NCBI RefSeq assembly: GCF_003344625.1
Contig: NZ_QPKJ02000006.1
Span: forward strand, 703,892-767,891
DNA length: 64,000 nucleotides
Direction of reading: 5' to 3'
DNA from: Solirubrobacter deserti
GTDB taxonomy: Bacteria > Actinomycetota > Thermoleophilia > Solirubrobacterales > Solirubrobacteraceae
In this document: positions 28,668 to 36,272 of the stretch, one piece after another
Numbering within the stretch: position 1 is the first letter of the stretch
How the letters are laid out: the number at the start of each line of letters is the position of its first letter
The notes under the pieces: generated by a model
Seen by the model: only the letters and a program-made list of their open reading frames with translations
Told to the model about the DNA's origin: nothing
The model's database searches: none
Position numbers and translations under genes: made by a program

Positions 28668-29092
28668 TGCGCGACCCAGGTCGTCCAAGAGGCCTTGGTC
28701 GCGTCGGTCGCGCCGACACGGATGTGCAGGTCGCACAGCAGCGCGGCCGTGTCGGCGGCCGCGAAGGTCACGGTGCTGCTCGCGCTGGCGGCCAGCGCGC
28801 GCGGTGCGCCTCCGCCGGCCGCGGCGAGCTCCCGCCCGACTTCCCGCGCGTAGCACGCGCGCGCCGGCTCACCGGTGAGCGCGGCGCACGTGCGCACGTT
28901 CCCGCCCGCGGCCGCGGTGGACCCCTCGCTGCGGCCGAAGGCCAGCACGACGAACGCGCCGAAGGCGATCAACGCCCCAGCGGTGACCCAGCGACGTGAC
29001 GGTGACGAAAGGAACCGCAACAAGACCGTTTCCAGCGTACTCGGGGGTGGTTCGCGCCCTTCCCCCAAAGGGTTGGGTGCCTGACCGGCCAC
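28664..29092 (-). CDS. Membrane protein sharing one Cys repeat with its neighbour
   Basis: About 142 residues with one membrane helix (WVTAGALIAFGAFVVLAFG). Its external part contains TCAALTGEPARACYAREVGRELAA, which parallels TCSGLIQDEGRACYSREL of the next protein, then a single C-x-x-H (LLCDLHIRVG). It looks like a partial or truncated paralogue, coupled to that gene by GTGA. The start is uncertain: GTG 29090-29092 lies in a strong hairpin, and a TTG at 29021-29023 or 29066-29068 would begin closer to the membrane helix. Confidence 0.55.
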   Translation of the reverse strand: MAGQAPNPLGEGREPPPSTLETVLLRFLSSPSRRWVTAGALIAFGAFVVLAFGRSEGSTAAAGGNVRTCAALTGEPARACYAREVGRELAAAGGGAPRALAASASSTVTFAAADTAALLCDLHIRVGATDATKASWTTWVAQ

Positions 29093-29121
29093 CCGCTGGC
29101 CTTGGCCGAGCGGGTGGCCGG
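29085..29121. terminator. 13-bp perfect hairpin after the M14 gene
   Basis: CCGGCCACCCGCT (29085-29097) and AGCGGGTGGCCGG (29109-29121) pair perfectly; the 11-base loop can form a further short GGC/GCC helix. It lies 17 bp after the M14 carboxypeptidase stop on the minus strand, so it is probably that gene's terminator. It covers the GTG assigned to the next gene. Confidence 0.55.
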
Positions 29122-29137
29122 AGCGGACAGGCGCTCC

Positions 29138-31216
29138 CTACGGGTTCGTGGTGGAGAGCGTGAACGTCAGCGTCTTGCTGTACGTCCCCGTCCGCAGTGG
29201 GTCGCCGGCGCCGATGGCCTGCTTGAAGGCCACCGTCACCGGGTCGTTGCTGACCGGACCGGACCAGGTCAGCAGAGGTGTGGAGGCACCCACCGGGACG
29301 GGCGCGGCGCCGGCGCCGGCGGCCGGGCTCGACGCGGCCGCGCGCAGCGGCTGCGCGAGCGCGAACGCGCCGTTGACGAGCTTGCCGGTGTTGACCGGGT
29401 CGGCGTCGCCGACGCTCAGCGTGGCGTCGCCCGCCGTGCTGATCACGTCCGCGTGCGTGCTGGCGTCGTACTCCTGCGCGACGCCCGGCACGAACGGCGG
29501 GAACGCCGCCGCACCCTTGAGCGTGAGCGAGAGCGTCGCGGGCACCGTGCCGCCGACGCCGCCGGCCGTGCACAGGCTGCGGTTGGCCATCTGGCCGCGC
29601 GCGATCTTCAGGGTCGTGCGCTCGAGCACCGTCCCGTCCGGCGCGGCGCACACGAGGTCGTACGCCTCGTCGAGGTGCGCCGCGTCGTACTGGCTGGCGC
29701 GCAGCGACGGGTTGATGTGCCACTCGAACTTCCCGCTCGCTCCGACCGTGATCGTCTGCGCGATCGCGTTCGGGAACGCGCGCACCTGCGCGGGCTGGCC
29801 CGTCTCCCACACGAGGCTCGAGCTGTCCAGCAGCGTCGACTTCGAGAGCGTGAGCTTGGTGCCCGCGGGCGCGGTGCCGGTGAGCACCGAGTGCAGCTTG
29901 GCCTCCGTCGCCGCCTCGAAGGCGTCGTAATAGAGGCCGCGCATCGTCTGGCCGGCGTAGCGCGTTCCCGTGCCCAGGTAGTTGTCGATCACGTTCTGGT
30001 ACGGCGGGTGGAACGTCTGCGGGGCGCTGAAGCCCGGCGTCGCCTCGGGCGTGAAGCCGAACGCGCCGTACGCGTAGTACGCCTGCTGCTCGGCGGTCGA
30101 GGACGCTTCGTAGTAGACGTCGGTCCACGGGCCCGCGGGCCAGCCCGGCAGGTTCTTGGCCAGCCGCTGCAGCAGCTCCTCGTAGACGACCTCGTCCGCG
30201 ACGACCTCCGGCTCGTTCGAGGAGCTGGGCGCGCGCAGCAGGCGCTGGTCGGGCGTGTGGTTGTTGATCGCGACCGTGACGTTGCTCTTGTTGAGCAGGT
30301 CGATCATGCCGCGGTTCTCGGGCTCGGACGCGGGCGCCGAGCCGCGGTGGTTGGACGCGGTGGCGTTCGAGGACGAGCCCGGACCGCCCCAGAACGGGAT
30401 GTAGTTGCGGTTGTTGTCGACGCCGCGGTTGACGTTCGCCGCCGCGGTGCAGTCGGCGAGCGTCGGGGTGGCGCCGGCCGTGATGCGGCAGTTCTTGCGC
30501 TTCTGCTCGTTCTGAAGGCTGCGGCTGAGCTCGTAGCCGTCGGGGTTGACGACGGGGACGGCGATCAGCTTGCCCTTGCTGAGCAGCGCGTTGGCGTCGT
30601 CGCCGGGCTTGTCGTTGAGCAGCAGGTCCCACACGAACTCGAGCGTGAACTCGGCGGTCGGCCACTCGCGCGCGTGGTGGACGCCCGACAGCAGGAACGA
30701 CGGCTTGGCGCCGGCGTTCGCGACGTCATGGCTGACCTCGACGCCGTAGATCGGCTTGCCGAGCAGCGAGGGCTCGCTCAGCGTGAACAGCTTGACCTTG
30801 TCCGGGTAGGTCGTCGCGAGTTGCTGGAGCTCGGCGTTGATGTCGGTCAGGGTGCGGTACGCGACGCGGCCGGTCGGCAGCGTGGACAGCGGAGCGATCC
30901 CGCGCTCGACGCGCTGCTGGCGCGCCTCCTCGGGCTCGAGGTAGTGGTCGTTGGCGCCCTCCAGGTCCTCGGTGAGGACCTTGTAGGCGTAGCCCGATTC
31001 GTCGAGGATCTGCCGGTCCTCGGGGCCGTGCAGCATCACTTCGGTCCGCTGCTCGCCCTCGTACGTGACGTCGAGCCCGAGCGCCTCCAGATGATGCAGC
31101 GCGGCGTGGCTCGTCTCCTTGAGCTCGACGAGCGTCGTCTTCGCGTGCGCGACGCCCGGCGCGAACAGCGCAGTCGCTGCTGCGAGCCCGGCCACGAGCT
31201 TGGATCGTTGGAACAC
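29138..31216 (-). CDS. Secreted M14 zinc carboxypeptidase
   Basis: About 692 residues. After a signal peptide (LVAGLAAATALFAPGVAHA) and a prodomain-like region comes the M14 carboxypeptidase domain: zinc ligands His and Glu in SGVHHAREWPTAEF, substrate Arg/Asn region VNRGVDNNRNY, and the later zinc His in NNHTPDQRL. The C-terminal part (about 480-692) is beta-rich and probably cell-wall or substrate associated. GTG 31214-31216 (after AGGGGGGAAG) is chosen; a TTG at 31232-31234 preceded by AGGAGG is the alternative. It releases C-terminal residues from peptides outside the cell. Confidence 0.9.
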   Translation of the reverse strand: MFQRSKLVAGLAAATALFAPGVAHAKTTLVELKETSHAALHHLEALGLDVTYEGEQRTEVMLHGPEDRQILDESGYAYKVLTEDLEGANDHYLEPEEARQQRVERGIAPLSTLPTGRVAYRTLTDINAELQQLATTYPDKVKLFTLSEPSLLGKPIYGVEVSHDVANAGAKPSFLLSGVHHAREWPTAEFTLEFVWDLLLNDKPGDDANALLSKGKLIAVPVVNPDGYELSRSLQNEQKRKNCRITAGATPTLADCTAAANVNRGVDNNRNYIPFWGGPGSSSNATASNHRGSAPASEPENRGMIDLLNKSNVTVAINNHTPDQRLLRAPSSSNEPEVVADEVVYEELLQRLAKNLPGWPAGPWTDVYYEASSTAEQQAYYAYGAFGFTPEATPGFSAPQTFHPPYQNVIDNYLGTGTRYAGQTMRGLYYDAFEAATEAKLHSVLTGTAPAGTKLTLSKSTLLDSSSLVWETGQPAQVRAFPNAIAQTITVGASGKFEWHINPSLRASQYDAAHLDEAYDLVCAAPDGTVLERTTLKIARGQMANRSLCTAGGVGGTVPATLSLTLKGAAAFPPFVPGVAQEYDASTHADVISTAGDATLSVGDADPVNTGKLVNGAFALAQPLRAAASSPAAGAGAAPVPVGASTPLLTWSGPVSNDPVTVAFKQAIGAGDPLRTGTYSKTLTFTLSTTNP

Positions 31217-31333
31217 CTTCCCCCCTCTGGTCAAGTCCCCTCCTGACCTTCTATCCGGCGTGGGAGGACGCTAGGGGAGCGGCGCCGAGGATGGAAACGG
31301 TTGGGTGTGGACATGTCTCAGCGCAGGAGCCGG

Positions 31334-32770
31334 TCACGACACCAGGCGAACTTCCAGCGCCGTGCCGTCGCCGGGCCCGATCGGCTGGCCCGCACCGCTC
31401 ATCAGGCCCAGGATGCGGGCGACGTAGCCCTGCGTCTCGGGGATGTTCGGGACGCAGCCGCAGGCCTGCACCCGGCCCGGGCCCGCGTTGTAGGCGGCGA
31501 GCGCGAGCGGGACGCTGCCGAACTGGCGCAGCAGGTCGCGCATCATGTGCGCCTGGGCGTTGATCGCGCTCGTCGCGTCGAACGGGTCGTCGAGGCCGTA
31601 CTGGCGCGCCGTCGCCGGCATGAACTGCGCGATGCCCTGGGCGCCGGCGGGGGACGTCACGAACGGGTTGAAGTTCGACTCGGCGTAGATCTGCGCGGCG
31701 AGCAGCGTGGCGGACACGTTCCAGCGCTGAGCGGCTTCGCGCAGCGCCGGCGCGAACCGTTGCGGGACGAAGCCGGGGACGCTGCCGCGGCCGAGGCCCG
31801 CGCGGCCGTCGCCGCCGCTGCTCGTCGACCGGGCATTGAGCGTGTACCCGTAGTGCCACGGCTCCCAGCTGTAGCGCTGCGTGAAGTGGAAGCGGCGCGC
31901 GTTGGCCGCCAGCCAGCCGTAGGCCGCGGGCGGGCCGAGGTCGAGCTCGGTGCCGTTGCGGTGCAGCGACTTCCCGGGCGGCGCCACCATTCGCGGGTCC
32001 GGGTTGCGCGCGAACAGGACCGCCTGCTCGGCGTCGGAGCGGTAGCCGCTCGTGATCGTGAGCGCGACGCCGTCCTGCTTGGCCGCCGCCTCCAGGCGAT
32101 CGAAGGCCTGCGCGACGTCGGGGCGCATCGGCTTGCCCTGCCGGTACGCGAGCGGGCCGTCGTAGCCACCGCCTTCGGCGAAGCCGAGGTTCGCCGCGGC
32201 GCCGAGCTGCGCCTCGGCGGTGACGAGGATGCGCGCGCGTTCCTCATCGACCTCCACCGTGTCTCTCACGGCCACCTTGATCCGCACGGGCGCGATGGTG
32301 CGCTCGTCCGGGAAGCTGACCGTCGTGTGCGGCGCGCCGTTGGCGGCGGCCACGGCGCGCGCGGCGCTGCGGCCGAGGGCGAGATAGTCCGCCTTCGTCA
32401 GGTGCCGCGGGTTCGGCCGGCGGCGGGTGAGCGCGGGCTCGAACAGCCGCCCGTAGTTCGCGTGCATCGCCTTCGCCCCGGCGACCGCGGCGAGGTCCGC
32501 CGCGCGCTGGGCCGCCGCTTCCCGGCCCACGGCTCGGGCCAGCGCGCCGGCGATCACGACCGCGATCAGCACCCCGGCCAGACCGCCGATCAGGAGAATC
32601 GACGCCTGCCCGCGCTGCGAGTGGTCGTCTTCTCGGCCCAGCGCCGAGAGATCGAGCATTCGCGGGCGCATCGCCGCCCGTGCCCACCGCGCGTGTGCGA
32701 GGTTCGCCGCTCGCGGCCACCGAGGGCGGGCGCGGCCCCGACCCGTCCGTCGCATTGCGCGTGCGGTCAT
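31334..32770 (-). CDS. TadG-like pseudopilin fused to M15 peptidase and lytic transglycosylase
   Basis: A 478-residue fusion. Residues about 40-130 have a TadG-type membrane anchor (QRGQASILLIGGLAGVLIAV). Next is an M15/VanY-type D,D-carboxypeptidase (SGYRSDAEQAVLF; HRNGTELDLG; WEPWHYGY) with zinc ligands H-x6-D and a distal H. Last is a lytic transglycosylase domain with the catalytic Glu in IYAESNFNPF, then GAQGIAQFMPATARQYG and ALAAYNAGPGRV. It overlaps the upstream gene by ATGA. I infer a pilus-type anchored wall hydrolase that opens peptidoglycan for a surface assembly; no Tad ATPase is in the window. Confidence 0.85.
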   Translation of the reverse strand: MTARAMRRTGRGRARPRWPRAANLAHARWARAAMRPRMLDLSALGREDDHSQRGQASILLIGGLAGVLIAVVIAGALARAVGREAAAQRAADLAAVAGAKAMHANYGRLFEPALTRRRPNPRHLTKADYLALGRSAARAVAAANGAPHTTVSFPDERTIAPVRIKVAVRDTVEVDEERARILVTAEAQLGAAANLGFAEGGGYDGPLAYRQGKPMRPDVAQAFDRLEAAAKQDGVALTITSGYRSDAEQAVLFARNPDPRMVAPPGKSLHRNGTELDLGPPAAYGWLAANARRFHFTQRYSWEPWHYGYTLNARSTSSGGDGRAGLGRGSVPGFVPQRFAPALREAAQRWNVSATLLAAQIYAESNFNPFVTSPAGAQGIAQFMPATARQYGLDDPFDATSAINAQAHMMRDLLRQFGSVPLALAAYNAGPGRVQACGCVPNIPETQGYVARILGLMSGAGQPIGPGDGTALEVRLVS

Positions 32771-33804
32771 CTCCTGCTCCCCTCGTGCGCGTCGACGAGC
32801 GCACGGATCGGTCCGGCCGCGCGGATGCCGGCGCGCGACAGCTCGCGGGCCAGGCCGCGCTTGAGCGGACGGGTGGGCACGATGTGGCCGAGGCCCGCGC
32901 CCGCGGCCTGCGCCAGCGGGCCGTCGGGCTCCGTCGTCACCAGGACGGTGAGGTCCTGCTCGACGAGCGCGGCGTCGATCGCCGGCGTCCGCGGGGCCGT
33001 GACCGCGAGCACGACGGGCGCCGCGAGCAGCGCGACCTGCCAGACCAGGCTCGCCAGCTCCGGCGACGCCGGATCGAGCCGCACCCACACCAGCCGCCCC
33101 CGAACCCGCGGCTCGAGTCCGTGCGCTTCCAGCCGCGCCGCGACTCGCCGGCCCGCCCCTCCCCCACTGCTCGCCTCGGGCAGCGGCGGACCGACCACCG
33201 CGACCGTCGCGACCTTCGCGCGCGTCTCCCGCCGCAGCGCGAGCGCAAGCGCCGCCGCGACGGGCTCCGCCTCGCGCGGCCGCCCCAACACGGCCGCGCC
33301 CGTGAGGACGCCCGCGTCGGCGATGAGCGCGGCCGGCGGCACGGCCGCCGCGACCGGGTTCCGCGCCCGCCGCTTGCGCCGAGTCCGTCCCGCGGGGCCC
33401 GCCGCGGAGGGCCGAGGCGAGCCCGGCGCGGCCGCGGCCGGCGAAGAAGGAGGCGCGGCGAGCGGCGGCAAGGGCACCGGGGGCGAGCCCGGCGCGACCA
33501 CGGCGGACGCGAACGGCAGCCCCGGCACGAGCGCCGCGGGCGGCGGCGATGACGGGGCCGGCACGACCACGGCCGGCGCCAACGACGCGCCCGGCACACG
33601 CGCCGCGGGCGACGCCGACGACACGCCCGGCATGACCGCCGCGGGCGACGACGACGCGCCTGGCACGAGCGCCGCGGGCGGCGGCGATGACGGGGCCGGC
33701 ACGACCACGGTCGGCGCCAACGGCGCGCCCGGCGTGGATCGGGAGCCGGCGGCGGAGGGCTCGGGCTCGGGTGGGGCGAGGAAGAAGTCGAGGGCGCGGC
33801 TCAT
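32767..33804 (-). CDS. Ala/Pro-rich protein with a C-terminal Rossmann-like domain
   Basis: A 345-residue protein. Residues 1-140 are low-complexity Pro/Ala/Ser, including two near-identical copies of VVVPAPSSPPPAALVPG. A basic cluster (RTRRKRRARN) follows, then an alternating hydrophobic domain (AALIADAGVLTGAAVLG; VATVAVVGPP; VVLAVTAPRTPAIDAAL; LTVLVTTEP) that looks like a degenerate P-loop or TadZ/MinD-like fold without a clear Walker A. Unrecognised. It sits between TadE-like and TadG-fusion genes with ATGA overlaps on both sides, so it probably serves the same pilus-like complex. Confidence 0.65.
   Translation of the reverse strand: MSRALDFFLAPPEPEPSAAGSRSTPGAPLAPTVVVPAPSSPPPAALVPGASSSPAAVMPGVSSASPAARVPGASLAPAVVVPAPSSPPPAALVPGLPFASAVVAPGSPPVPLPPLAAPPSSPAAAAPGSPRPSAAGPAGRTRRKRRARNPVAAAVPPAALIADAGVLTGAAVLGRPREAEPVAAALALALRRETRAKVATVAVVGPPLPEASSGGGAGRRVAARLEAHGLEPRVRGRLVWVRLDPASPELASLVWQVALLAAPVVLAVTAPRTPAIDAALVEQDLTVLVTTEPDGPLAQAAGAGLGHIVPTRPLKRGLARELSRAGIRAAGPIRALVDAHEGSRR
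33524..33722. repeat. 61-bp direct repeat inside a coding region
   Basis: 33524-33584 and 33662-33722 are identical at 60 of 61 bases (one C/T difference at the codon for Ala or Thr). They encode the duplicated VVVPAPSSPPPAALVPG segment. The near identity indicates a recent duplication or recombination-prone region. Confidence 0.85.
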
Positions 33805-34211
33805 GGGGCGGACGGTCCGGCGTCGGCGTGGGCGGTTCCGGCGAGGCGGGCGGCGAGGCCCGGGATCGGCAGGGCGGTGCGGGGAAGGACGCGGACGCGC
33901 ACGCGGCGACCCGTGACGGTGATCGAGGCGCGGTTGCGGGTGGACGCCGGGAGCGCCTCGCGGGCCGCGCCGCGCGGGTCCGTCTCGCCCTGGAGGAGCG
34001 CGAGCGCGCCGGCCTGGGCGGCTTCACCGGCCTGTTCGGAGGCGGTGTAGGACGCGACGACGGTGAACCCGGCGAGCGCGAGGGCGAGGACCAGCGGCAG
34101 CAGGCCCAGGAGCTCGATCGAGGCCTGGCCGCGCTCGCCACCGGGGGTGTGTCGTTTGACTCTCGGAGAACGAGAGTCAAACGACACACCCGTGATCTCG
34201 GCCGCGCGCAT
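33801..34211 (-). CDS. TadE-like pseudopilin
   Basis: About 136 residues. The hallmark is the prepilin-like GERGQASIELLGLLPLVLAL near residue 28, a glutamate five residues into a long N-terminal helix, then a small soluble domain with RRVRVRVLPRTALPIPGL. TadE proteins are minor pseudopilins processed by a prepilin peptidase. The ATG at 34209-34211 is preferred; GTG 34212-34214 and GTG 34185-34187 are alternatives. The first 20 codons contain a perfect 21-bp inverted repeat (34145-34191). It overlaps the neighbouring genes on both sides. Confidence 0.78.
   Translation of the reverse strand: MRAAEITGVSFDSRSPRVKRHTPGGERGQASIELLGLLPLVLALALAGFTVVASYTASEQAGEAAQAGALALLQGETDPRGAAREALPASTRNRASITVTGRRVRVRVLPRTALPIPGLAARLAGTAHADAGPSAP
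34145..34191. repeat. Perfect 21-bp inverted repeat in a gene start
   Basis: The arms 34145-34165 and 34171-34191 are perfect reverse complements around the loop GAGAA. Outer ends are GGGTGTGTCG and CGACACACCC. Composition is markedly more AT-rich than the surrounding DNA (arm core GTTTGACTCTC). It is read through in frame, so it encodes part of the cytoplasmic N-terminus of the TadE-like protein. Confidence 0.9.
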
Positions 34212-34807
34212 CACGTCTGCGGGCGGAAGTGGGAGGTGGCGCCGACCCGCCCGAGGCCCAGCGACGGCAGGATGGCCGGGACGCGGATCGACACGCGAAC
34301 GTCGCCGCCCTCGCGCGTGGTGACCCGAAGGCCCCGCTCGAGTCCAGACGGGAGATGGCCGCGAGCGGCGCGTTCGGCGTCCGCGCCGACGGCGTGTGCG
34401 CGGGCGGCGGCGCGGGCCGCGACCCGCGCGTGCCAGACCGCCTGCGCCGCCAGCACGGCCTGCCAGGCCAGCGCGACGACGACGATCACGAGCGGGAGCA
34501 CCGCGATGAGCTCGACGGACGCCTGGCCGCTCGCTGAACCGGCACGAGGGCCCCGCGCCCGTCGCCCGCGGACGCGCGGAAAGGCGACGCGCACGGGCCC
34601 GCGCCGCGAGGACGCGACGGAACCGGCGCCGCCCCGCGAGGACGCGACGGAACCGGCGGCGCGCGGCGGCGAGAAGGCGGCGCGGGCGGCATCGGGCGAG
34701 GGGCCTGGAGCGGCGGCGGCCCCCGTGCGAGACGTGAGCGGGTTCGGGCTCGCGGGTGGGGCGTGCGGGGCGGTCAGGCCTGCGGGGCGGACGGGGTGCG
34801 GCGGCAT
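34211..34807 (-). CDS. Second TadE-like pseudopilin with long N-terminal tail
   Basis: A 198-residue protein. The first 90 residues are low-complexity Pro/Ala/Arg/Ser, including a duplicated GSVASSRG segment. Then come the TadE signature SGQASVELIAVLPLVIVVV and a helical domain with HARVAARAAARAHAVG, ending FRPQT. A later start near the TadE motif is possible but no in-frame start with a better ribosome site is obvious. It is the first gene of the run tadE-tadE-unknown-TadG fusion and is transcribed minus, with a 4-bp type overlap to the next gene. Confidence 0.68.
   Translation of the reverse strand: MPPHPVRPAGLTAPHAPPASPNPLTSRTGAAAAPGPSPDAARAAFSPPRAAGSVASSRGGAGSVASSRRGPVRVAFPRVRGRRARGPRAGSASGQASVELIAVLPLVIVVVALAWQAVLAAQAVWHARVAARAAARAHAVGADAERAARGHLPSGLERGLRVTTREGGDVRVSIRVPAILPSLGLGRVGATSHFRPQT
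34604..34658. repeat. Tandem 25-bp repeat (30-bp period)
   Basis: 34604-34628 and 34634-34658 are identical 25-base units beginning CCGCGAGGACGCGACGG. They encode the duplicated SVASSRG peptide in the N-terminal tail of the TadE-like protein. Confidence 0.8.
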
Positions 34808-34888
34808 GCCGACACTTTCCGTCTTGGCCCTGTTGTGGGTCTAGACGCAGGTGTTACAGAACTGTGCCGGCTTTGTGCCGACTTGGTT

Positions 34889-35260
34889 CTAGTAGGTGCG
34901 GTAGGAGCGCCAGACGCTGTAGATGGCCCAGCCGGCGGCGCCGAGCATGAGGAGCCAGAGCATGCCGCCGAGCAGGGCGAGCTCGTTCCAGAGGCGGCTG
35001 GTGGCGATCAGGGCGAAGAGTGCGAGGGCGGAGGCTCCGTAGAGCAGGCCGCGTTGGCGTTCTTCGAGCCCGAGGATGGTGTCGCGGTGCTCCATGTAGA
35101 GGCGGTAGCCGAAGAAGAACATGCCGCCGAGGAACAGCACCGAGAAGATGTTGCGGATCGTGTTCGCGCCGGTGCCGCCGCCTGGCACGAGCCAGACGGC
35201 AACGGCGAGAAGCAGGACGATGCCGAAGTTGCGGATATGTGCGTTGCGGTCCGGGCCCAC
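34889..35260 (-). CDS. Small membrane protein with four hydrophobic segments
   Basis: A 123-residue protein starting at GTG 35258-35260. Predicted membrane segments: FGIVLLLAVAVWLVPG (about 12-27), NIFSVLFLGGMFFFGYRLYM (about 37-56), LLYGASALALFALIAT (about 71-86) and LALLGGMLWLLMLGAAGW (about 92-110), with a charged loop EHRDTILGLEERQR in the middle. No family recognised. It lies 12 bp downstream of the PhoB-type regulator gene and is probably co-transcribed with it. Confidence 0.72.
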   Translation of the reverse strand: MGPDRNAHIRNFGIVLLLAVAVWLVPGGGTGANTIRNIFSVLFLGGMFFFGYRLYMEHRDTILGLEERQRGLLYGASALALFALIATSRLWNELALLGGMLWLLMLGAAGWAIYSVWRSYRTY

Positions 35261-35272
35261 CGGACTTCAACT

Positions 35273-36121
35273 TTAGCCCGCGCGGGCGAAATCAGGCTCG
35301 GGAACCGTCACCGGCTCCACGGCCGGCACCGGCACGTCACTCACGCCGGGCATCGCCTCCCCGAGGGCGGCGTCCTCGACGGGCTCGGCGGAGAAGCGGT
35401 AGCCGATGCCGAAGTGGGTGTGGATGTAGCGCCAGCTGGACGACGCCTTCTCGAGCTTCGAACGCAGCTTGCGCACGAAGACGTCGACGGAGCGGTCGCC
35501 GTGGACCATCGCGTAGCCCCAGACGCGCTGGTAGATCTCCTCGCGCTGCAGGACCTGGCCCTCGGCCTCGGCCAGCAGCTGGATGAGCTCGAACTCGCGG
35601 CGGGTCAGCTCGACCGAGACGCCGTTCACGAAGGCCTGGAACTGGTCCGCGCGGATCTCCACCTCGCCGATGACGACGGGGCCCTTGTCGACGCGCACGT
35701 CGGCGCGCTTGCGGCGCCGGACGACGGCCTCGATGCGGGCGATGAGCTCCTCGGGGTGACAGGGCTTGGTGACCCAGTCGTCAGCGCCGAGCCGCAGGCC
35801 GCGGACGCGCTGGGCGACGGAGGACTGGCCCGTGCAGACGATCACGCCCAGCCCCGGGAGACGGGCGCAGAGCTTATCCAGGTACGTCCAGCCCTGCGGG
35901 CCGAGCACCGCGAGGTCGACCACGACCGCGTTCAGGCGCATGGCCACCATGGCGTCCAGCGGGACGGGGGACGCCAACACGCGGTACTGCCAACCCATTC
36001 CCTCCAGGCGCTTGCCGAGCACCTGCAGGAAACCGGTGTCGGAATCGATCACCGCGAGCCGGACGGCGGACTGACCACCCGGCGCGACGCCGGCGCGTCG
36101 CTCTTCGCTCATCGTCGTCAT
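35273..36121 (-). CDS. PhoB/OmpR-type response regulator
   Basis: A 282-residue two-domain regulator. The receiver (about 20-135) has the acidic IDSD, the phospho-acceptor Asp in NAVVVDLAVLG, Thr in VIVCTGQSS and Lys in DDWVTKPC. The winged-helix domain (about 150-255) has RREFELIQLLAEAEGQVLQ, the recognition helix DRSVDVFVRKLRSKL and the wing YIHTHFGIGYRF. It lies next to phoU-pstBACS, so it is the likely phosphate-starvation regulator of this region. No cognate sensor kinase is in the window. A GT-type 11-bp repeat stands upstream (36177-36209). Confidence 0.9.
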   Translation of the reverse strand: MTTMSEERRAGVAPGGQSAVRLAVIDSDTGFLQVLGKRLEGMGWQYRVLASPVPLDAMVAMRLNAVVVDLAVLGPQGWTYLDKLCARLPGLGVIVCTGQSSVAQRVRGLRLGADDWVTKPCHPEELIARIEAVVRRRKRADVRVDKGPVVIGEVEIRADQFQAFVNGVSVELTRREFELIQLLAEAEGQVLQREEIYQRVWGYAMVHGDRSVDVFVRKLRSKLEKASSSWRYIHTHFGIGYRFSAEPVEDAALGEAMPGVSDVPVPAVEPVTVPEPDFARAG

Positions 36122-36176
36122 CTCGCCGGGAACAGTATCCAGAGGGAGGTTTGTTATCGAGGGATAAACCTGGCGG

Positions 36177-36209
36177 GTAACGACCTGGTTACAAACCGGA
36201 AACCGGATC
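36177..36209. promoter_or_regulatory. Weak Pho-box-like repeats before the response regulator
   Basis: GTAACGACCTG (36177-36187), GTTACAAACCG (36188-36198) and GAAACCGGATC (36199-36209) repeat every 11 bp, matching the spacing of the stronger boxes in this window; a separate GTTATCGAGGG at 36153 resembles their GTTATC units. They lie 56-88 bp ahead of the regulator start. The 151-bp phoU-regulator spacer holds nothing else I can identify. Confidence 0.4.
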
Positions 36210-36272
36210 CGCCGAGAACGCGGGCCAAACGTGGGCTTCTGTGACGCAGCTCCGCGCCCTCCCCCAAACGGG

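Noticed and set aside
31301..33916. 871-codon plus-strand frame with Thr/Gly-rich end
   Set aside because: Antisense to the TadG fusion and its neighbour, whose domains are clear; the Thr/Ala run is the reverse of the Pro/Ala repeats.
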